NCBI RefSeq assembly: GCF_001659605.2
Contig: NC_035176.2
Location: forward strand, 23,536,847-23,600,846
Length of the DNA stretch: 64,000 nucleotides
Source of the DNA: Manihot esculenta
Lineage: Eukaryota; Streptophyta; Magnoliopsida; Malpighiales; Euphorbiaceae
Reading direction: 5' to 3'
Under the pieces are notes generated by a model that worked only from the letters and a program-made list of their open reading frames with translations, searched no databases and was not told where the DNA came from. Shown piece after piece: positions 22,576 to 35,429 of the stretch; position 1 is the stretch's first letter; each line of letters opens with the position of its first letter. A program made the translations under genes and the position numbers.

Positions 22576-24103
22576 GAATGGGTCTTTCTGGACTTCCATA
22601 CCATATCATCATCATATCATATCATACCATACGAGGGCTAATGGATCATTCAATGCTCATCCACATCAACAACATAATATGCAATGCAACATATTCGTGA
22701 ATTCTAATGCAAACAACGTAATATATCTCATGGCATTCATGATGTGTGAATCATGCTAAAACTTTCATTATTTGCTTTGAAACATAAAGAGTCATTCTAC
22801 TCACCTCAGGCTAGCTCTGACAAGACACTGAAGCAGCTGTCTCACTGCTAGGGTCCTCGGTTCCTCGGGTCCGAACCTACACAGGTGGACTCAAATGAGG
22901 GACCAAACATACATGAACAAGACTCTAAACAACTCCCCAAAAACCCCCTAAAACACCTTAAAACAATCATAGAAATTATGCAAAGGAAGGCTGAACAGGG
23001 CACTTTCAGCGGCAGGTTTGGCGGTCGAAAGTCCCTCAAGAGCCGAAACTCAGTCACTTTTGGCGACACTTTCGGCGGCCGAAAGTGGTTCCAGAGATGA
23101 AACTCATGCATGTTCGGAGGCACCTTCGGCGGTCGAAACTCCCTTCCAGAGCCGAAAGTCCAGCTTTCGGGGGCAGGGTTCGGCAGCCAAAGGCTTGCCT
23201 CCACAAGCAGGTTCGGCGGCCGAAAGTCCTTCGGCTGCCGAACCTGAGTTCTTCCAAATGGCAGAACTCAGCCTCTTCATGCACATTTTGCCTCCCAAAC
23301 CATTCAAACATGCATTTGGCTATTCTACAACATGCATACACAAGCAAATAAACATTTAGGGGTCTCAAACTATTCTAAACCCCAACACAAACACATAAAG
23401 CAACTCAAACAACATACATTACCCAAAAACTCAACATTTACCCTAACAACAAACAACTAACTTACACATGCATTTCTACCTCATAAACTTCCATAAAACT
23501 TGTTTAAAACACGAAATGAGCTAAGGATCTACTCTTACCTCTTGAAGATCGAGAGGGGAGGCGATCTAAACTTGGAGATGGGAGAAATCTAGTTCCTTGG
23601 GTCTCCAAGCTCCAAAACTTGATCTTAGCTCCAAAACTCTTCAAAACCAAGTTAAAACTCGTTAAAACTTGAAAGATTTGAGAAAAATCATCAAAATCAA
23701 CCAAGGGAGAGCATGGACTCACCGTTGGCCGAAAATAGGGGAGAAAGCTTGCCCGTTTTCGGCCACAAGGCCTTTTATAGGGGCTGGCCAAACCACCTTC
23801 GGAAGCCTAAAGTGCCTCCAAAACTCATGCAAGTTCGGCGGCCGAACCTGAGCCACTTTCAGAAGCCTAACTTGCCCCCCTAAACTATCCCATGTTCAGC
23901 GGCCGAACTTGAGGTTCGGCGGCCGAACCTAGAAATGCCTCCATGGTCTTTTCATTCAAAACTCAGTTTCTTTCTTACTTAAAACCAATAAATACATGAA
24001 AACATTTTATAAAAACATGTTTTTACCCTTCTAGAAGTTTCCGACATTCGAGATTCCACCGAACGATAGGAATTCCGATACCGGAGTCTAGCCGGGTATT
24101 ACA
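22576..24103 (-). repeat. GYP-2 5' LTR, upstream piece (U3 side)
   Basis: The first five bases are the GYP-4 target duplication. The LTR opens (minus) with TGTAATACCCGG ending at 24103. Cluster one 23836-23930, TATA CTATAAAAGG at 23780-23771, donor AAGAG|GTAAGAG with GT at 23538-23537, cluster two 23007-23245. The base run CAAAG (24104-24108) should be the GYP-2 target duplication; its partner is outside the window. Confidence 0.88.
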
Positions 24104-25023
24104 CAAAGAGGACATTCTAGCCAGAAGTTGTCACCTCAACCTCTCAACGGCTCCTAGAGTAACTACAGAAAGAGAAACACTAGGGTCACAAAAACATACA
24201 CATCAGAACAGTCAAAAGTGAGCGTACCTGACACCATTGTATTCAATGTGTTTGCCTCCTGCTGAGCTTGGGTTAAGATCCGAGCTGGAGCTGACGGACC
24301 TTCTCCATGGGAACCTACTGAAAGAAAGGCTGACCCTCTTCCTCTGCCTCGACCACTACCCTGAGGTATGGCGGGAGCTACTGGCTGAACCGCTCTATCT
24401 GAAGTTGCCCGCTGGGACTGTGCCAACCAGGGCGCAGTAGGACACTCACGTGCCATGTGCCCCTCTTGACCGCATCTATAACATAGATTGGTTCCATACC
24501 GACAAACCCCTTTGTGCGGCTTACCACACCACAAGCATCCAGACCTGTCTACGCCAGCGCTCTAACCACCACCTAATCCCAGACTAGACTGCAACCTCTT
24601 CCAAAACTTACTCTTCTTCGATCTTCTGAGGCCTCTGCCTCCCTTCTTGGTTTTGCTCCACTTTTTATTTCTTATGGCAGCTGTACTCAGAGTAGAGGGA
24701 TCAATTCCTCCTGAACCTGAGATTCTGGAATCCTGAGTCTGAGCGTCTTCTTGAGACTCTCCCATGCCTTCTTCAAACATGCTCACATCCAGACCTCCAT
24801 CTCTCCTCTGAACATCCCTCTCTCCTTCTCTCATATATGTAGACATTCTCCTTAGATTCATTCCTTTTCTGCTTACATCAAACGACCTTCCAGGGTCCCT
24901 TGATGTTTCCCATCTGCCAACCCAACACGACTGAGCTCTTGGCAGAGCAGGGGGAAAGGTGTCCATACCTTCCCTCTCAGACATAACTCCAGTCGATTCC
25001 ACAGATCGACGAGTGCCTCACAT
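24104..25023 (-). pseudogene. GYP-5 capsid-less gag and protease start
   Basis: The ATG equivalent (25023) is followed immediately by TGA at codon 2, then RRSVESTGVMSEREG and the N-terminal region to EEGMGESQ. It then jumps straight to the nucleocapsid linker, as in GYP-3. The knuckle [14 protein letters not shown] is intact (about 24485-24444). The frame runs through the Arg/Gly linker to SDVYVFV, where one base is missing against the ATGGACCCTGG of intact copies, destroying the protease active site. Sequence related to protease ends at 24104 in the GYP-2 insertion. Confidence 0.83.
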
Positions 25024-25271
25024 TCTAACTTCTGAAAACACAACACATACACAATATCATTAGCATCATATGGTCCAGGTGGAAACACATGAACCTGCAT
25101 CACATACATAGCATAACATTAATGCACATGCATCAAATCATGGCATTTCACATCATCATTCAAGACAGGACTCTACATCCTATCCTAGTGGACATGATTT
25201 TTCCTATTGTGCTTGCCCTTCTATGACATCTATGAGCCCGACACACTTTAGGTCCGACCATATGAATCTAG

Positions 25272-25284
25272 GGCTCTGATACCA
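25272..25284 (-). other. Primer-binding site of GYP-5
   Basis: TGGTATCAGAGCC on the minus strand, 3 nt inside the LTR end (25288). Confidence 0.8.
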
Positions 25285-25287
25285 ATC

Positions 25288-27308
25288 TATAACGACCCGG
25301 AAACCGGACCGCTACCAGCGCTAGGATCCAGATCGGCTTAAGGCCACCGGGACCCGTAGCAAGCCTACTATGCATCCTGTACAGCTGGTATAATCCCATA
25401 CATGATCAAACATAAACATAAAAATTGAAACTTTACATTTACCAAGCTTAATGCTGTGCATGCATACTGTCAATAAACATAAAACCCCTTACTGAAGCCC
25501 TCATCAAATGCTCCAGTTGCGTCAACCTTACATATTAAGCTTGGTTCTCAACATATATCATTATAAAACATAATAATATACAGACCATGTACAAAAGGGA
25601 TCAACCAACTCTAGGGCCAAGCACAACTCTAACATTAATAAACATTACATTACATATCCTTACATCATTTGATTAATACATGTTTACTACTGAATTATTA
25701 CATAAACTTTACTCTAGCTGCTATCCCGCGCTACCTCTGACTGGTCCTGCAAAACTGGAAAGTTGGGAGAGGGATGAGCTACTAAAGCCCAGTGAGCAGA
25801 ACAATAAAAATCATTTACTAAATCATATGCTATCATGGAATGCGTCACAGCACAAACATTTCACATCACGGATGGACATGACCCAAAACTCCCTCTGATC
25901 TATGCTCGGCCCTCGAAGGGGCTCCTCAGGACTTCTGTCATACATCATAACATCTCAGAATAGACTTGGGCTATTGGGTCTCCTCCGGTCCATCCACACC
26001 AACAAGTAATAATGCAATGCGTCAGATTCGTGAATACTAATGCAATACAACCTAGCATATACATGGCATTCATGATGCATGTTTCATGCTAAAACCTTTC
26101 ATTTCATTGAAAACATAGTTCAGTTCTACTCACCTCTAGCAGACGCTGGACTAACTCTACAACAGCTAACTCTGAGGGCCTCCTTGGTTCCTCGGGTCCA
26201 ATCCTACAATGGAGGACTCAAATGAGGTACCAAATAACGCTAACATAACTGTAAACATTCCCCCAAAAACCCCCCTAAAACATCGTAAACATGCATGGAA
26301 AAACAGGCAAAGGAAAGCTGGACAAGGGACTTTCGGTGGCAGGTTCGACGGCCGAAGATCCCTCAAGAGCCGAAAGTTACCAACGTTCAGCGGCATGTTC
26401 GGCAGTCGAAACTCCACTCCAGAGCCGAAAGTCCAAACTTTCGGAGGCGGGTTTAGGCGGCCAAAACAACCTCCTCAAGGGGTTCGGCGGTCGAACCTTG
26501 CTTCGGCAGCCGAACCTGGGTTCTCCAAGAAGGCAAAACCCGATTCAACAGCCTCCAAAACCTCTCCAAACCATGCACAACTCACAACCAAACTCACAAA
26601 CACATGCATATACCCTTAGTCATGCATATAGGGGCTTAGAACTAGCTCAAAACCCCCAAAAACAACATATAGACACACATATGGCTTATGATCAACATAA
26701 ACCCTACTCACTTAAAACCCTTCAAAACGTACTAAAAACATCAAGAAAGGTGAGGATCCATGCTTACCTCTTGAATAGCGAGAGGATTGATGGTCTAAAC
26801 TTGGAGATGCAAGGGAAAACATATCTAGAACCTCCAAGGCTCACAACTTTGCTTCTTTGCTCAAAAACTTCAAAACCAACATGAAAACTATTTAAAACTT
26901 GCTCAACTTGAAAGAAAACCAAAGAATCAACCGAAGGAGATCAAGAACTCACCTATACCCGAAGAGAGAGAAAACTCACCTCAAATCCGGATAAGGGGCC
27001 CTTTTATAGGTGGCCGGTCAACCATCTTCGGCGGCCAAAGCTGTCTTCACAGCTTCACCACGTTCGGAAGCCGAACGTGCCCCCTAAACAACCCCATGTT
27101 CGGCGGCCGAACCTGGATTCTTCCCTCCTTGGTCTTTTCTTTTCAAAACTCAAATTTTCTTAATCAAAACCATAAAAGATTTAAAAACATTTGGGAAAAC
27201 ATTTCTTTTACCCTTATGGGACACTCCGACATCCTAAACTCTTAAATTCCAGCAGAGATTCTGCCGGAAAGTAAGTATTCCGATGCCGGCGTCTAGCCGG
27301 GTATTACA
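25288..27308 (-). repeat. GYP-5 5' LTR (2021 bp)
   Basis: On plus it begins TATAACGACCCGG (first G of the usual TGTAACG mutated) and ends GGGTATTACA. Cluster one 27027-27115, TATA CCTATAAAAG at 27010-27001, donor CAAGAG|GTAAGC with GT at 26767-26766, cluster two 26330-26515. It is more diverged than the other LTRs here, consistent with an older insertion. Confidence 0.87.
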
Positions 27309-27549
27309 TAAATTAAGTAAAGATGTAGCCATTTATGGTTTTTTCTTATGTTCTCTTTTCTCCTATATATTTTTCCTGCCCATTCACAAACTCACAAGGA
27401 CTCGATTCTATGTCCAAATATCACATGCCTGCAGATGTGGTCACCATCATAATTCATAGTTACTCAATATATTGTGCTATTGTCAATATATTGTGCTAAT
27501 GTGTAGTGTCTATATTGTGCTACTGTTTAAGAAAATGCAACATAGATCT
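27309..27549. other. Unassigned AT-rich flank
   Basis: No coding or element signature. Short direct repeats of TATTGTGCTA(A/T)TGT occur, and related text reappears just right of 28922, consistent with one locus split by the LTR insertion at 27550-28917. Confidence 0.4.
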
Positions 27550-28917
27550 TGATGAGTTGCAAAAACTCACAATTTTATTCCCATTTAATTCCATGATTTT
27601 ACTGTAATTTTGATATAAATATTTAATTTTAATTTAAATTTAATTTTGGACAGATTTGTGAGTAGAAGTTGAGAAAAGGAAGAAAAAAAAGGCTGAATTA
27701 AAGAATTTTTTATACTGGGAGGCTACAATCTTAACCAAACCTGTAACTCGAGGCGATGGGGAGATAAGATAGATTTTTCCACCTAAGCAAGGATAAGATC
27801 AATTTCAAGTGGAGTCAAATTGAATCAAACTCAATAAGATGATGATAGAGATAAGATGAGGATAGAAATAATATTAGGATAGAGATAATAGATTTTATTT
27901 TAAATTCTATCTTTTTGTGCCTATATAAAGGCTTATAGCATTCAACCAGGATCATATTCTACCTCTCACTCTCATTTTCTCTCTTGTTGCCCTCCACCTA
28001 CTTCTCCATCTACTTTTCTTTTTCGTCTTCTTTTACTTAGTTGTTATAATTTTATTATGGCTATGAGTGGCTAAACAATTATTTTTCAGTTGAAGGTTCA
28101 TTTAATTTGAGGTTTGTTCAAGTTGTGAGGTTTTGCACTTTAATTCTCTTCATCTTATTTTTTAATTTCTATTAATTTCTGAATTCGAAGAACACCACCT
28201 CCATTGTTGTTTTCTTGAGAATTCAAAGGGTCCATTAAATCACTTGGGAAGACAATATATTGCTAATTAATCTAATTAAATCTGTAATTATTTAATTGAG
28301 TTAATAACAAGTAGCAATTAATATATTAGTTTATATTAAGAAATTAGTAGATTTGATTTAAATAAAACGCGTGTTTTTATTGATCAAGTTTGGGTTCTTC
28401 TCTCTTAATGCAGTTGACTAATTAAATCTACACGCGTGTTGGGATTGTTAGTTAACTAGTAATTAATTTAAGCGCGAAGCGGATTAATTTATTCATAAGG
28501 AAGAATTGGTGGGATTCGCGTGTTTGACCACTATAACCAAACAATAGATAATAATATGAAATATTTTATTTCTAACTAATGATCAACTGCAAAATACCTC
28601 AATTTGATTACTTTCAGCTGAAAGTTTTAATTAATTATTTGTTTCTCAATTTTCAATTACATTATTTATTTATTTATTTTTTCTTTTAAGTTTATTTTTA
28701 CAGGCTTGCCCAAGGCAAAACTCCTCTCATCAAAAAATTCTCTTCTTCTCACTTTTTGAATTAAACTATTCTTCTATTTCAAATTGGTCATCTAAATTAA
28801 ACAAGATTAAGGTCTCTGTGGGATCGATACTCACTTACCATGTCTACAAGTTCTTGTCAATTGAGAAAAGGGAAGTAAATTTTAAATTGACAGATTCGGC
28901 ACCCGTCAAATTTTGGC
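27550..28917 (+). repeat. Tat/Athila-type LTR with first bases of a primer-binding site
   Basis: It starts TGATGAGTTGCAAAAACTCA and has a TATA box TATATAAAG at 27922-27930. It contains CTGTGGGATCGATACTCAC and ends GATTCGGCACCCGTCA at 28908, a sequence style typical of Tat/Athila/Ogre gypsy LTR ends. Nine further bases (AATTTTGGC) correspond to the start of that group's TTTTGGCG primer-binding region. GATCT flanks both sides (27545-27549 and 28918-28922). The rest of the element is absent. Confidence 0.55.
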
Positions 28918-31900
28918 GATCTCTCAACTCAACATAGCTTAAATCTACTGTGCTATTGTCTATTGTGATTCAAGATTTGACTACGACATACAAAATTACA
29001 GATTATAGAATAATACAGAGTTGAGCGCTTGAGAGTACAGACCTGGTGGTGGTGGCATGGTGCTACTGTGTGTGTACGAATATAATTAGGGAGTGACCGA
29101 GTGGAGACTGACGGACTGTCCGACTAAGGTCTAGTCAGCAATGGAGGAGCAGACGATGGCATGAAGAATGGGGGAAGAGCAGGCGATGGCATGACGAACA
29201 GCAGGCAACGAGGAGCTCAACCAGCAAAAAAGGGGCAACTGGTAATGAAACAAACCGCTTGATCTTTTCGGAGAACAATCGACAACGTCGTGACTAGTGA
29301 GGAAGGAGGAGAGGATTTCGGTTTTAGGGAGCAATCGACGACGGCATGACTCATGAGCAATCAACGACGGTGTATCGGCATTGCATCTACGTGCGTGACA
29401 GCGTGAGGAGAGACAAAGACGGGAGAGAAGATGGATTTCAATTTCAGATCTAAAATCTGAATCGTGAACGTGAAGTTAGAAAGTAGGGGTGACAGGTGAG
29501 CAGATTAGTGTAGTTAATAAAACGATACAGTTTCAAGTATACCCTTTGCTTCAACCGAAAATTTTCTGACTAAAATCGAATCGAACCGAAAATCATCAAT
29601 TTTTAATAAAATATAAATCAAATCAAATTGAATTAAATTTTTAAAATTGATGGGTTCTTTTGGTTATTTCGATTTGAACCAAATATTGCTTACTTCTATT
29701 GAGGATTCATCAGATATCATTCGAGGTAAGGTCATTTCTATTTCTATTGTCAATTGACTATTAACTTGAGAAGTCACACACATTGGGATCAATTTTGGTA
29801 TGATTAATAATTAATTAATTAATTAATTAAATGAGTTTAATTAATTGTATTCATTAATGAATTTGTTAGTAACATAAGTTGTAAGTTCCTAGCTTTATTT
29901 GAATTAAATTCAATTATGATGATTTGAAATTAAATTAATAGAGATAATGAATTCATACGATTAATTCTATCCATGTAGAACATAAATCTTAAATAAGGAA
30001 AATAAATTCATATGATGAATTTTACTCATATAGAACGTGGATTTTAAAGAAAAAAATTAATTTATTTGAGTAATTAAAACCATGTAGGACATGAGTTTGG
30101 AAGAAGGTAAGAACATCTTTAGTAGGCCATATTTGATATGAGCTTGATTTAATGTGAAATAGGCCTTTAATATATTTTGATAGATTAAGAAATTAAATAT
30201 TATTTTTTTAATGGGCTTAAGATGAAATATTGGTCTAGTCTCATATTCAATTAATATGATTAATTGATAAGAAAATAATTAATTAAATTAATATGATTAA
30301 TTTAATTAATTTAAATTTAATAATAGATATGTTTGTGACCCATGTAGAAAATTAATATATAAGCTAAAATCTCATTCCATGTAGGTATGAATTGCTTAAT
30401 AGTAAAATCTCATATTGAGGCCAAGACTAAATATTGATTAAGCACAATAATCTATTCATAGTGATTAATAGATTTGGTTAGTTAAATTAATGCAAATTAA
30501 TTTAATTAATTATAATTAAGTAATAAATTAATTAATTAAATTAATAGTGTATAATTTAATTAATTAAATTAAAGAATTAATACATATATGTGATATATAG
30601 AAAATTCATTCTACTCTAAAATAATATTAGACATGATTTAAAAATTATGGGAAGAAAGTTTAAGGATTAAAAAATTAAATCAGTAACCACTATCCATTCA
30701 CGCCAACTCTATACAAAAGGAAAGAGTTGAGGGAATGGAGTCTTTTTATAAAAATTTGAGAGCTCACTCCCTCTCATCTTCTTCCTCTTTCTGTTTTTTG
30801 TTTCTTTTTCTTTATTTGAGAGAAAAATATTTTTAACTCTATTGTCGTAAATTAATGATTAACTCTACAATTCATCCCACCTTATCTGTAAAAAAAATCT
30901 TGATCTCCTAATTTTAATTTTCAAGAGAAATTTAGAGAAAGAGAATTTCAGTCATGGATAATGAATTATGCCAAAATCGGTTTGTGTGGATTGATAAGAG
31001 AATTTGTATTTGGAGTCTAAATTCCACTGAGTGAAAATTATATCTGCGCTAAGAAAGTAGGATTCTAAATTTTTTTTTTTATAATAGTTAATCAGTAATT
31101 TTCTCACATTTGCTAATGAGTTTATTTTCATAGATATAAATATTGTATGATAATTTTTATGTTAATATTTGAATTAATTAAATAAAATTAAAGTATTGAG
31201 TATGAAATTATAATAATTAAAAAAAAAATTTAAAATTTTATGATTTTTTCTAAATGTATTTTTGTTTATTTCGATGGTAAGTGTTGGACAAGATGATAGA
31301 AAGCTGTCATAACCTAACAGGACTAAATTCTATTATTTATAGACAATGGAGGGTCTTTTAATTAGCCTCAAAAATTAGATGGACCGATTAATGAATCTCT
31401 TAATAACTTAGGGACCTAATAATAATTCTCTCTAAAACGATTTGTCTCCTATTTGAAGAGGCCGGGATGTAAATGGTTTGCACTGAAAAATTTGTCTTAT
31501 TTCAGTTCTAATTCAATTAATGTTGTTAATATTAGGTTTCAAAAAATATTTTCTAAAACATTTTTTTTTAAACGTTTGTGACACTAAAAAAATTAATAAA
31601 TAAAAATTATTTTCTTAATTAAAGAAAAAATTATATCATTTAAAGAAAATTTATTTCTCTTTTTTAAAAATAAAAAGTCATTTTCTGTATTTAAAAAATT
31701 TCATTAAATTTATTAATATATTTTATTTTTTAAATTAAAATTAAATAATAAAAACTAATTTATTCTTTTGAAAAATATTTTTTTATGAAAAATATAATAT
31801 AAAAAATGTTTTTTAAATATAAATTATTTTCTGTAAATAAACTGATTTTAAAATTTATTTTAAATTATTTGAACTCATATCAAATTCAATTATTATTATC

Positions 31901-32779
31901 TAAATAATATTCGAACTTGTTTAATTTTATATATTTTAATCAATAATTTATATAAAAATATTTTTTCATTAATAATTTTTATTTTAAAATATTAATATTT
32001 CAAAAAATTTAAATTCTACTTTTTAATGAAAATTTATTAAAAAAATAAATATATGTATTGTATATTAAATTAATTATTTATATAAATGAATTTATTAAAA
32101 AATATCTAATATATAAAGTTTAAAGTTAACTCAAACCCATTGTTCATGGTTATACGTTTCTCATATATTAGTATTAAATCACTCAAATACTAGATAGAAA
32201 ATATAATTATTAGTAATGAGAATTTTTAGTGCTACGTAATATTTAATTGACAAATAAACATGTTTGAGAAAAGATGAATAATTAATGAGAATTTTAATTA
32301 AGATAAATGAGTAAAAGAGAGAATTTCGGAAATTTAAGTATAATTAACAAAAGTACATATAAAAAATAAAAATTAATATTATTTTAAAATTTTTAAAGTG
32401 ACAAATAAAAAAATTCTCTAAAATAACAATTATTAAATATGTAAGTAGTCATTTTTAAATTCAAACTCATTCTAAACCTAATCATATAATACTCAAACTC
32501 ATATTAAAGATCGAATCAAGTATTTTAAAATATACAATTTAAAGTAATAATAATAATAATTTCAAAATTATTATTATTATTATTATTAAAAATTTAAAAA
32601 TTTGGGAGCCACAGAAGTATGATGGTCTAGGGATTGTTTTAAATCAGATTTAAAATTAACTTAATAATGAAAAGGATTATGCAGTGTTAAATAAAAAAAT
32701 TTATAGCAACGGAGATGTTTGCTGGATGATAAATAATAACTCGTGATTAGTTCTGAGAGATGTCAAATATACCCAAAAT
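28918..32779. other. AT-rich spacer without recognisable genes
   Basis: 29040-29480 is relatively GC-rich with repeated GGAGCAGACGATGGCATGA-like phrases. 29550-29700 has CGAATCGAACCGAAAATC text resembling degenerate subterminal sequence of hAT-type elements, but no paired terminus was found. TAAT microsatellites occur at 29805-29830 and 30480-30560. 30700-30830 has a TATAAAA box followed by a CT-rich stretch that looks LTR-like. 31480-32640 is nearly pure A/T. No reading frame with recognisable domains. Confidence 0.4.
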
Positions 32780-34961
32780 ATGCAACTGAACTTGATCTCT
32801 ATAAAAAGACTTAATGATGAAGGTTTCTACGACACTGTCACACATGGCAAATGGAAGCTCACTAAAGGTTTTCCAAGGCAAAGCATTCAAAGCTTTGAGT
32901 GATGTAGACAAAGCTCTTTAGTGATTCTATGAATATAGGGGAGAAACAAGGTGCAGTTGAATTATAATATAAGAGACTTAGCCATATTAGTGAAAAAGGA
33001 ATCGCAAATTAATAAAGAAAAATATGTTATCTAAAGTGAATGAAAAATATGAAGAAGTGTGGCAATTGTTTGGCAGAAAAGCATAATAGAGCCATCTTCA
33101 AGAGTTCTGCTCCTTCTAGATATAAGAAAGTGTTAGATTTGATACATTTAAATTTGTGTTGGTCATTCCCAAAGTTACATAGTGGTTTGTAATTTTTATT
33201 GATGATCATTCCAAAAAGATGTGGGCATACACTTTGAAGATAAAAAGAGGATGTTTTCAAGCAATTCCACATCTTGGTTGAGAGAAATTTGGAAGAAACT
33301 CGAGCGTATTTGGACACATAATGGTAGAGAGTACATTGGACCATTTGATGTTTATTACAAGTATGGTATTTAATATTAGACATCACTTTCAAAGACACCA
33401 CAATTGAATAGTTTAGTTGAATGGATGTACATGACTTTGGTAGTGAGAGTAGATGTTTGCTGTTGTATTTAAAGGTTCCTAAGTCTTTATGGGATGAAGC
33501 TCTACTAATAATAGCTTATGTATTGAATAACTCACCTGTTTTCCTTTACAGTATGAAGTTCTAGAGAAAGTTTGGTAAGGAAAGAATGTTTTCTATGATC
33601 ATCTGATGGTGTTTGGAAACTAAAAGGCCAAATTTACCCCTAAATTAAATAGATAAGGCCAAAAATACAAAATTTCATTTTTTTTATCCAAATTTGCCTC
33701 TAAATATCATTAAAATGCTAAATAAGGCCATCATTTATTAGAATATAAAATCTTGAGCTATGCTCTATTCAATTTATTTAATCTTACTTGGCAGATTTAA
33801 TCTTTTAATGATAATTTACGGGTATTTTTGGAGAAAAAATAAAATTATCGTTTTTAACCATTGTTGTATAGTTCAAAGGTAAATTTGATTTTTTTTCCAG
33901 TATTTGGATGTAACACGTTTATTATTCCTAACATGAGAAATCCAAACATAATGTCAAGACATGACAATGTATATTTATTAGCTATGGTCAACATCAAATT
34001 GGCTATAGATTTTATGATCTGTTCCAGCAAAAGGCTTGTAAGGAGCCATGACACAATGTTTATTGAAAATGAGACAACTAATGATATTAACAAGATTTAT
34101 AAAGATACTTTTAGAATTTGATAGTCACTCAACATATCGAGAGTTAATTCCTCCAATAGAGGTGCTGAGACATGTTAGAGATAAAGTTCAGGAAGATCAA
34201 CCTATAATTAGGTAATTCTGCTACAAAAGATAAATTAGATGATAAGGATGCGATGATGTTTAACCGGCCAATACATGTGGCTTCTTCAATCTCACAAAAG
34301 GAGATTTGAACTAGATATTCAAGAGATTAGTATGTGTTGTTAACTAACAGAGGAGAACCTAAAAGCTTTAAAGAAGTTACGGAGGATAAACACAAATAGA
34401 AATGGATTGAGGCCATGCAAGATGAGATAAAATCCTTGCATAAGAATAAAATATTAAAATATTTGCACTAGTGAAACTATCTAAAGGAAAGAAAAGCTTT
34501 AAAGAATAAATAAATGTTCAAGATCAATGATGATGAATATAGTCTCCAACCTCGATTCAAAGCCAGACTAGTTGTTAAGAGTTTCAACCAAAGAAAGGAC
34601 ATTAATTTTGAAAAAATATTTTCATCAGTAGTGAAAATGACATCCAATTAACTACCCATTTGAATAATGCCGGCCCAACAGCCACTCTTTATCTAAAGAT
34701 TAAATAAATGGATGAAAGGATTACCTTCCTTGATAGAGATTTGGAAGAAGATATATATATGGAATAGCGAGAGAGTTTCAAAAGGAAAGGAAAAGAGAAT
34801 TATATTTACAAACTAAAGAAAAGTTTGTATGATTAAAGTAGGCACCGAGACAATAATACTAAGAAGTTTGAGTTTGTTGTATAGGAGCAAGCTTATAAGA
34901 GAACAATTTCATAACATTATATATTTGTACAAAAATTCACTAATAGAGATTTCATCATCTT
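32780..34961 (+). pseudogene. COP-1: decayed Ty1/copia pol
   Basis: Multiple frames, many stops. Recognisable pieces in order: GAG-pre-integrase (NLISIKRLNDEGFYDTV, about 32787); integrase core (LDLIHLNLCW, IDDHSKKMWAYTL, IRTDNG-like text, LNGLVEWM, 33120-33520); VFGC (33900); KRLVRSHDTMFIENET (34030); and RT start (GEPKSFKEVTED, KWIEAMQDEIKSLHKN, 34340-34450, PRFKARLVVKSFNQRKDINFE near 34550), ending in DFIIF at the CACTA end. A MITE interrupts it at 33618-33899. It is long dead. Confidence 0.75.
33618..33899. mobile_element. 282-bp MITE, Mutator-like
   Basis: Imperfect terminal inverted repeats share CAAATTTACC about 11-12 bp from each end. A 9-bp direct repeat flanks it, GTGTTTGGA (33609-33617) and GTATTTGGA (33900-33908), one mismatch apart. 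Removing it restores the copia VFG(C) text, which confirms insertion. The 9-bp duplication points to the Mutator superfamily. It encodes nothing. Confidence 0.6.
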
Positions 34962-35190
34962 CACTATAAGAAACTATTAAAATATTGATGATTTTTACTA
35001 ATGGTACAAATATTTTTACCGACTATGAGTATACCAAAGTTGTTTTGGAGACTATGAGTTCTTCTTCTTTCTCTTTAAGCTAAATCCCTTTCAATCATTT
35101 ACTAGTAGTCATTAAATTGATATTTTACTTGTGTTTAAATTAGTTTTTGCCTGAATTTAACTTGTTATGAAATCTAAATGATGCATTGTG

Positions 35191-35429
35191 TCTTGAGATT
35201 ATAGGAAGAAAACTGTTTTTATTTTCTTACCTCTTGTATAGTAATTTACAGAGTTTATATAGTACATGATATGAACAATTAGACCTTTGATTGAGCCCTC
35301 AATTATGTCCTAGAATCGTGCTATGCTAAATATGGTAAGATTTGATCACTGACTGATTTACAATCATGGCAGAGGATTCTTTCCAACAACTGATTGATTT
35401 ACAATCATGGCAGAGGATTCTTTCCAACA
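35191..35429 (-). repeat. COP-2 3' LTR (239 bp)
   Basis: On minus it starts TGTTGGAAAG and ends ATCTCAAGA. It contains an internal doubled phrase with TTTACAATCATGGCAGAGG. The short length is typical of copia LTRs. Confidence 0.9.

Larger units (their letters stand above)
24104..27308 (-). mobile_element. GYP-5: truncated capsid-less gypsy element, host of GYP-2
   Basis: This consists of a 5' LTR (25288-27308), leader and gag/protease remnant on the minus strand, cut at 24103 by GYP-2. It shares with GYP-3 the capsid deletion, the linker sequence QTQDSRISGSGGIDPSTLS and the frameshifted protease start, so both are the same non-autonomous lineage. The flank on the right is TAAAT (27309-27313). 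Confidence 0.85.

Noticed and set aside
29131..29364. 77-codon minus-strand frame in the GC-richer spacer
   Set aside because: Made of repeated GATGGCATGA phrases; no domain, promoter or homologous second copy in the window.
33854..34121. Novel small protein overlapping on both strands
   Set aside because: It spans the MITE end and a remnant of copia pol (VFGC...RLVRSHDTMF); not a gene.
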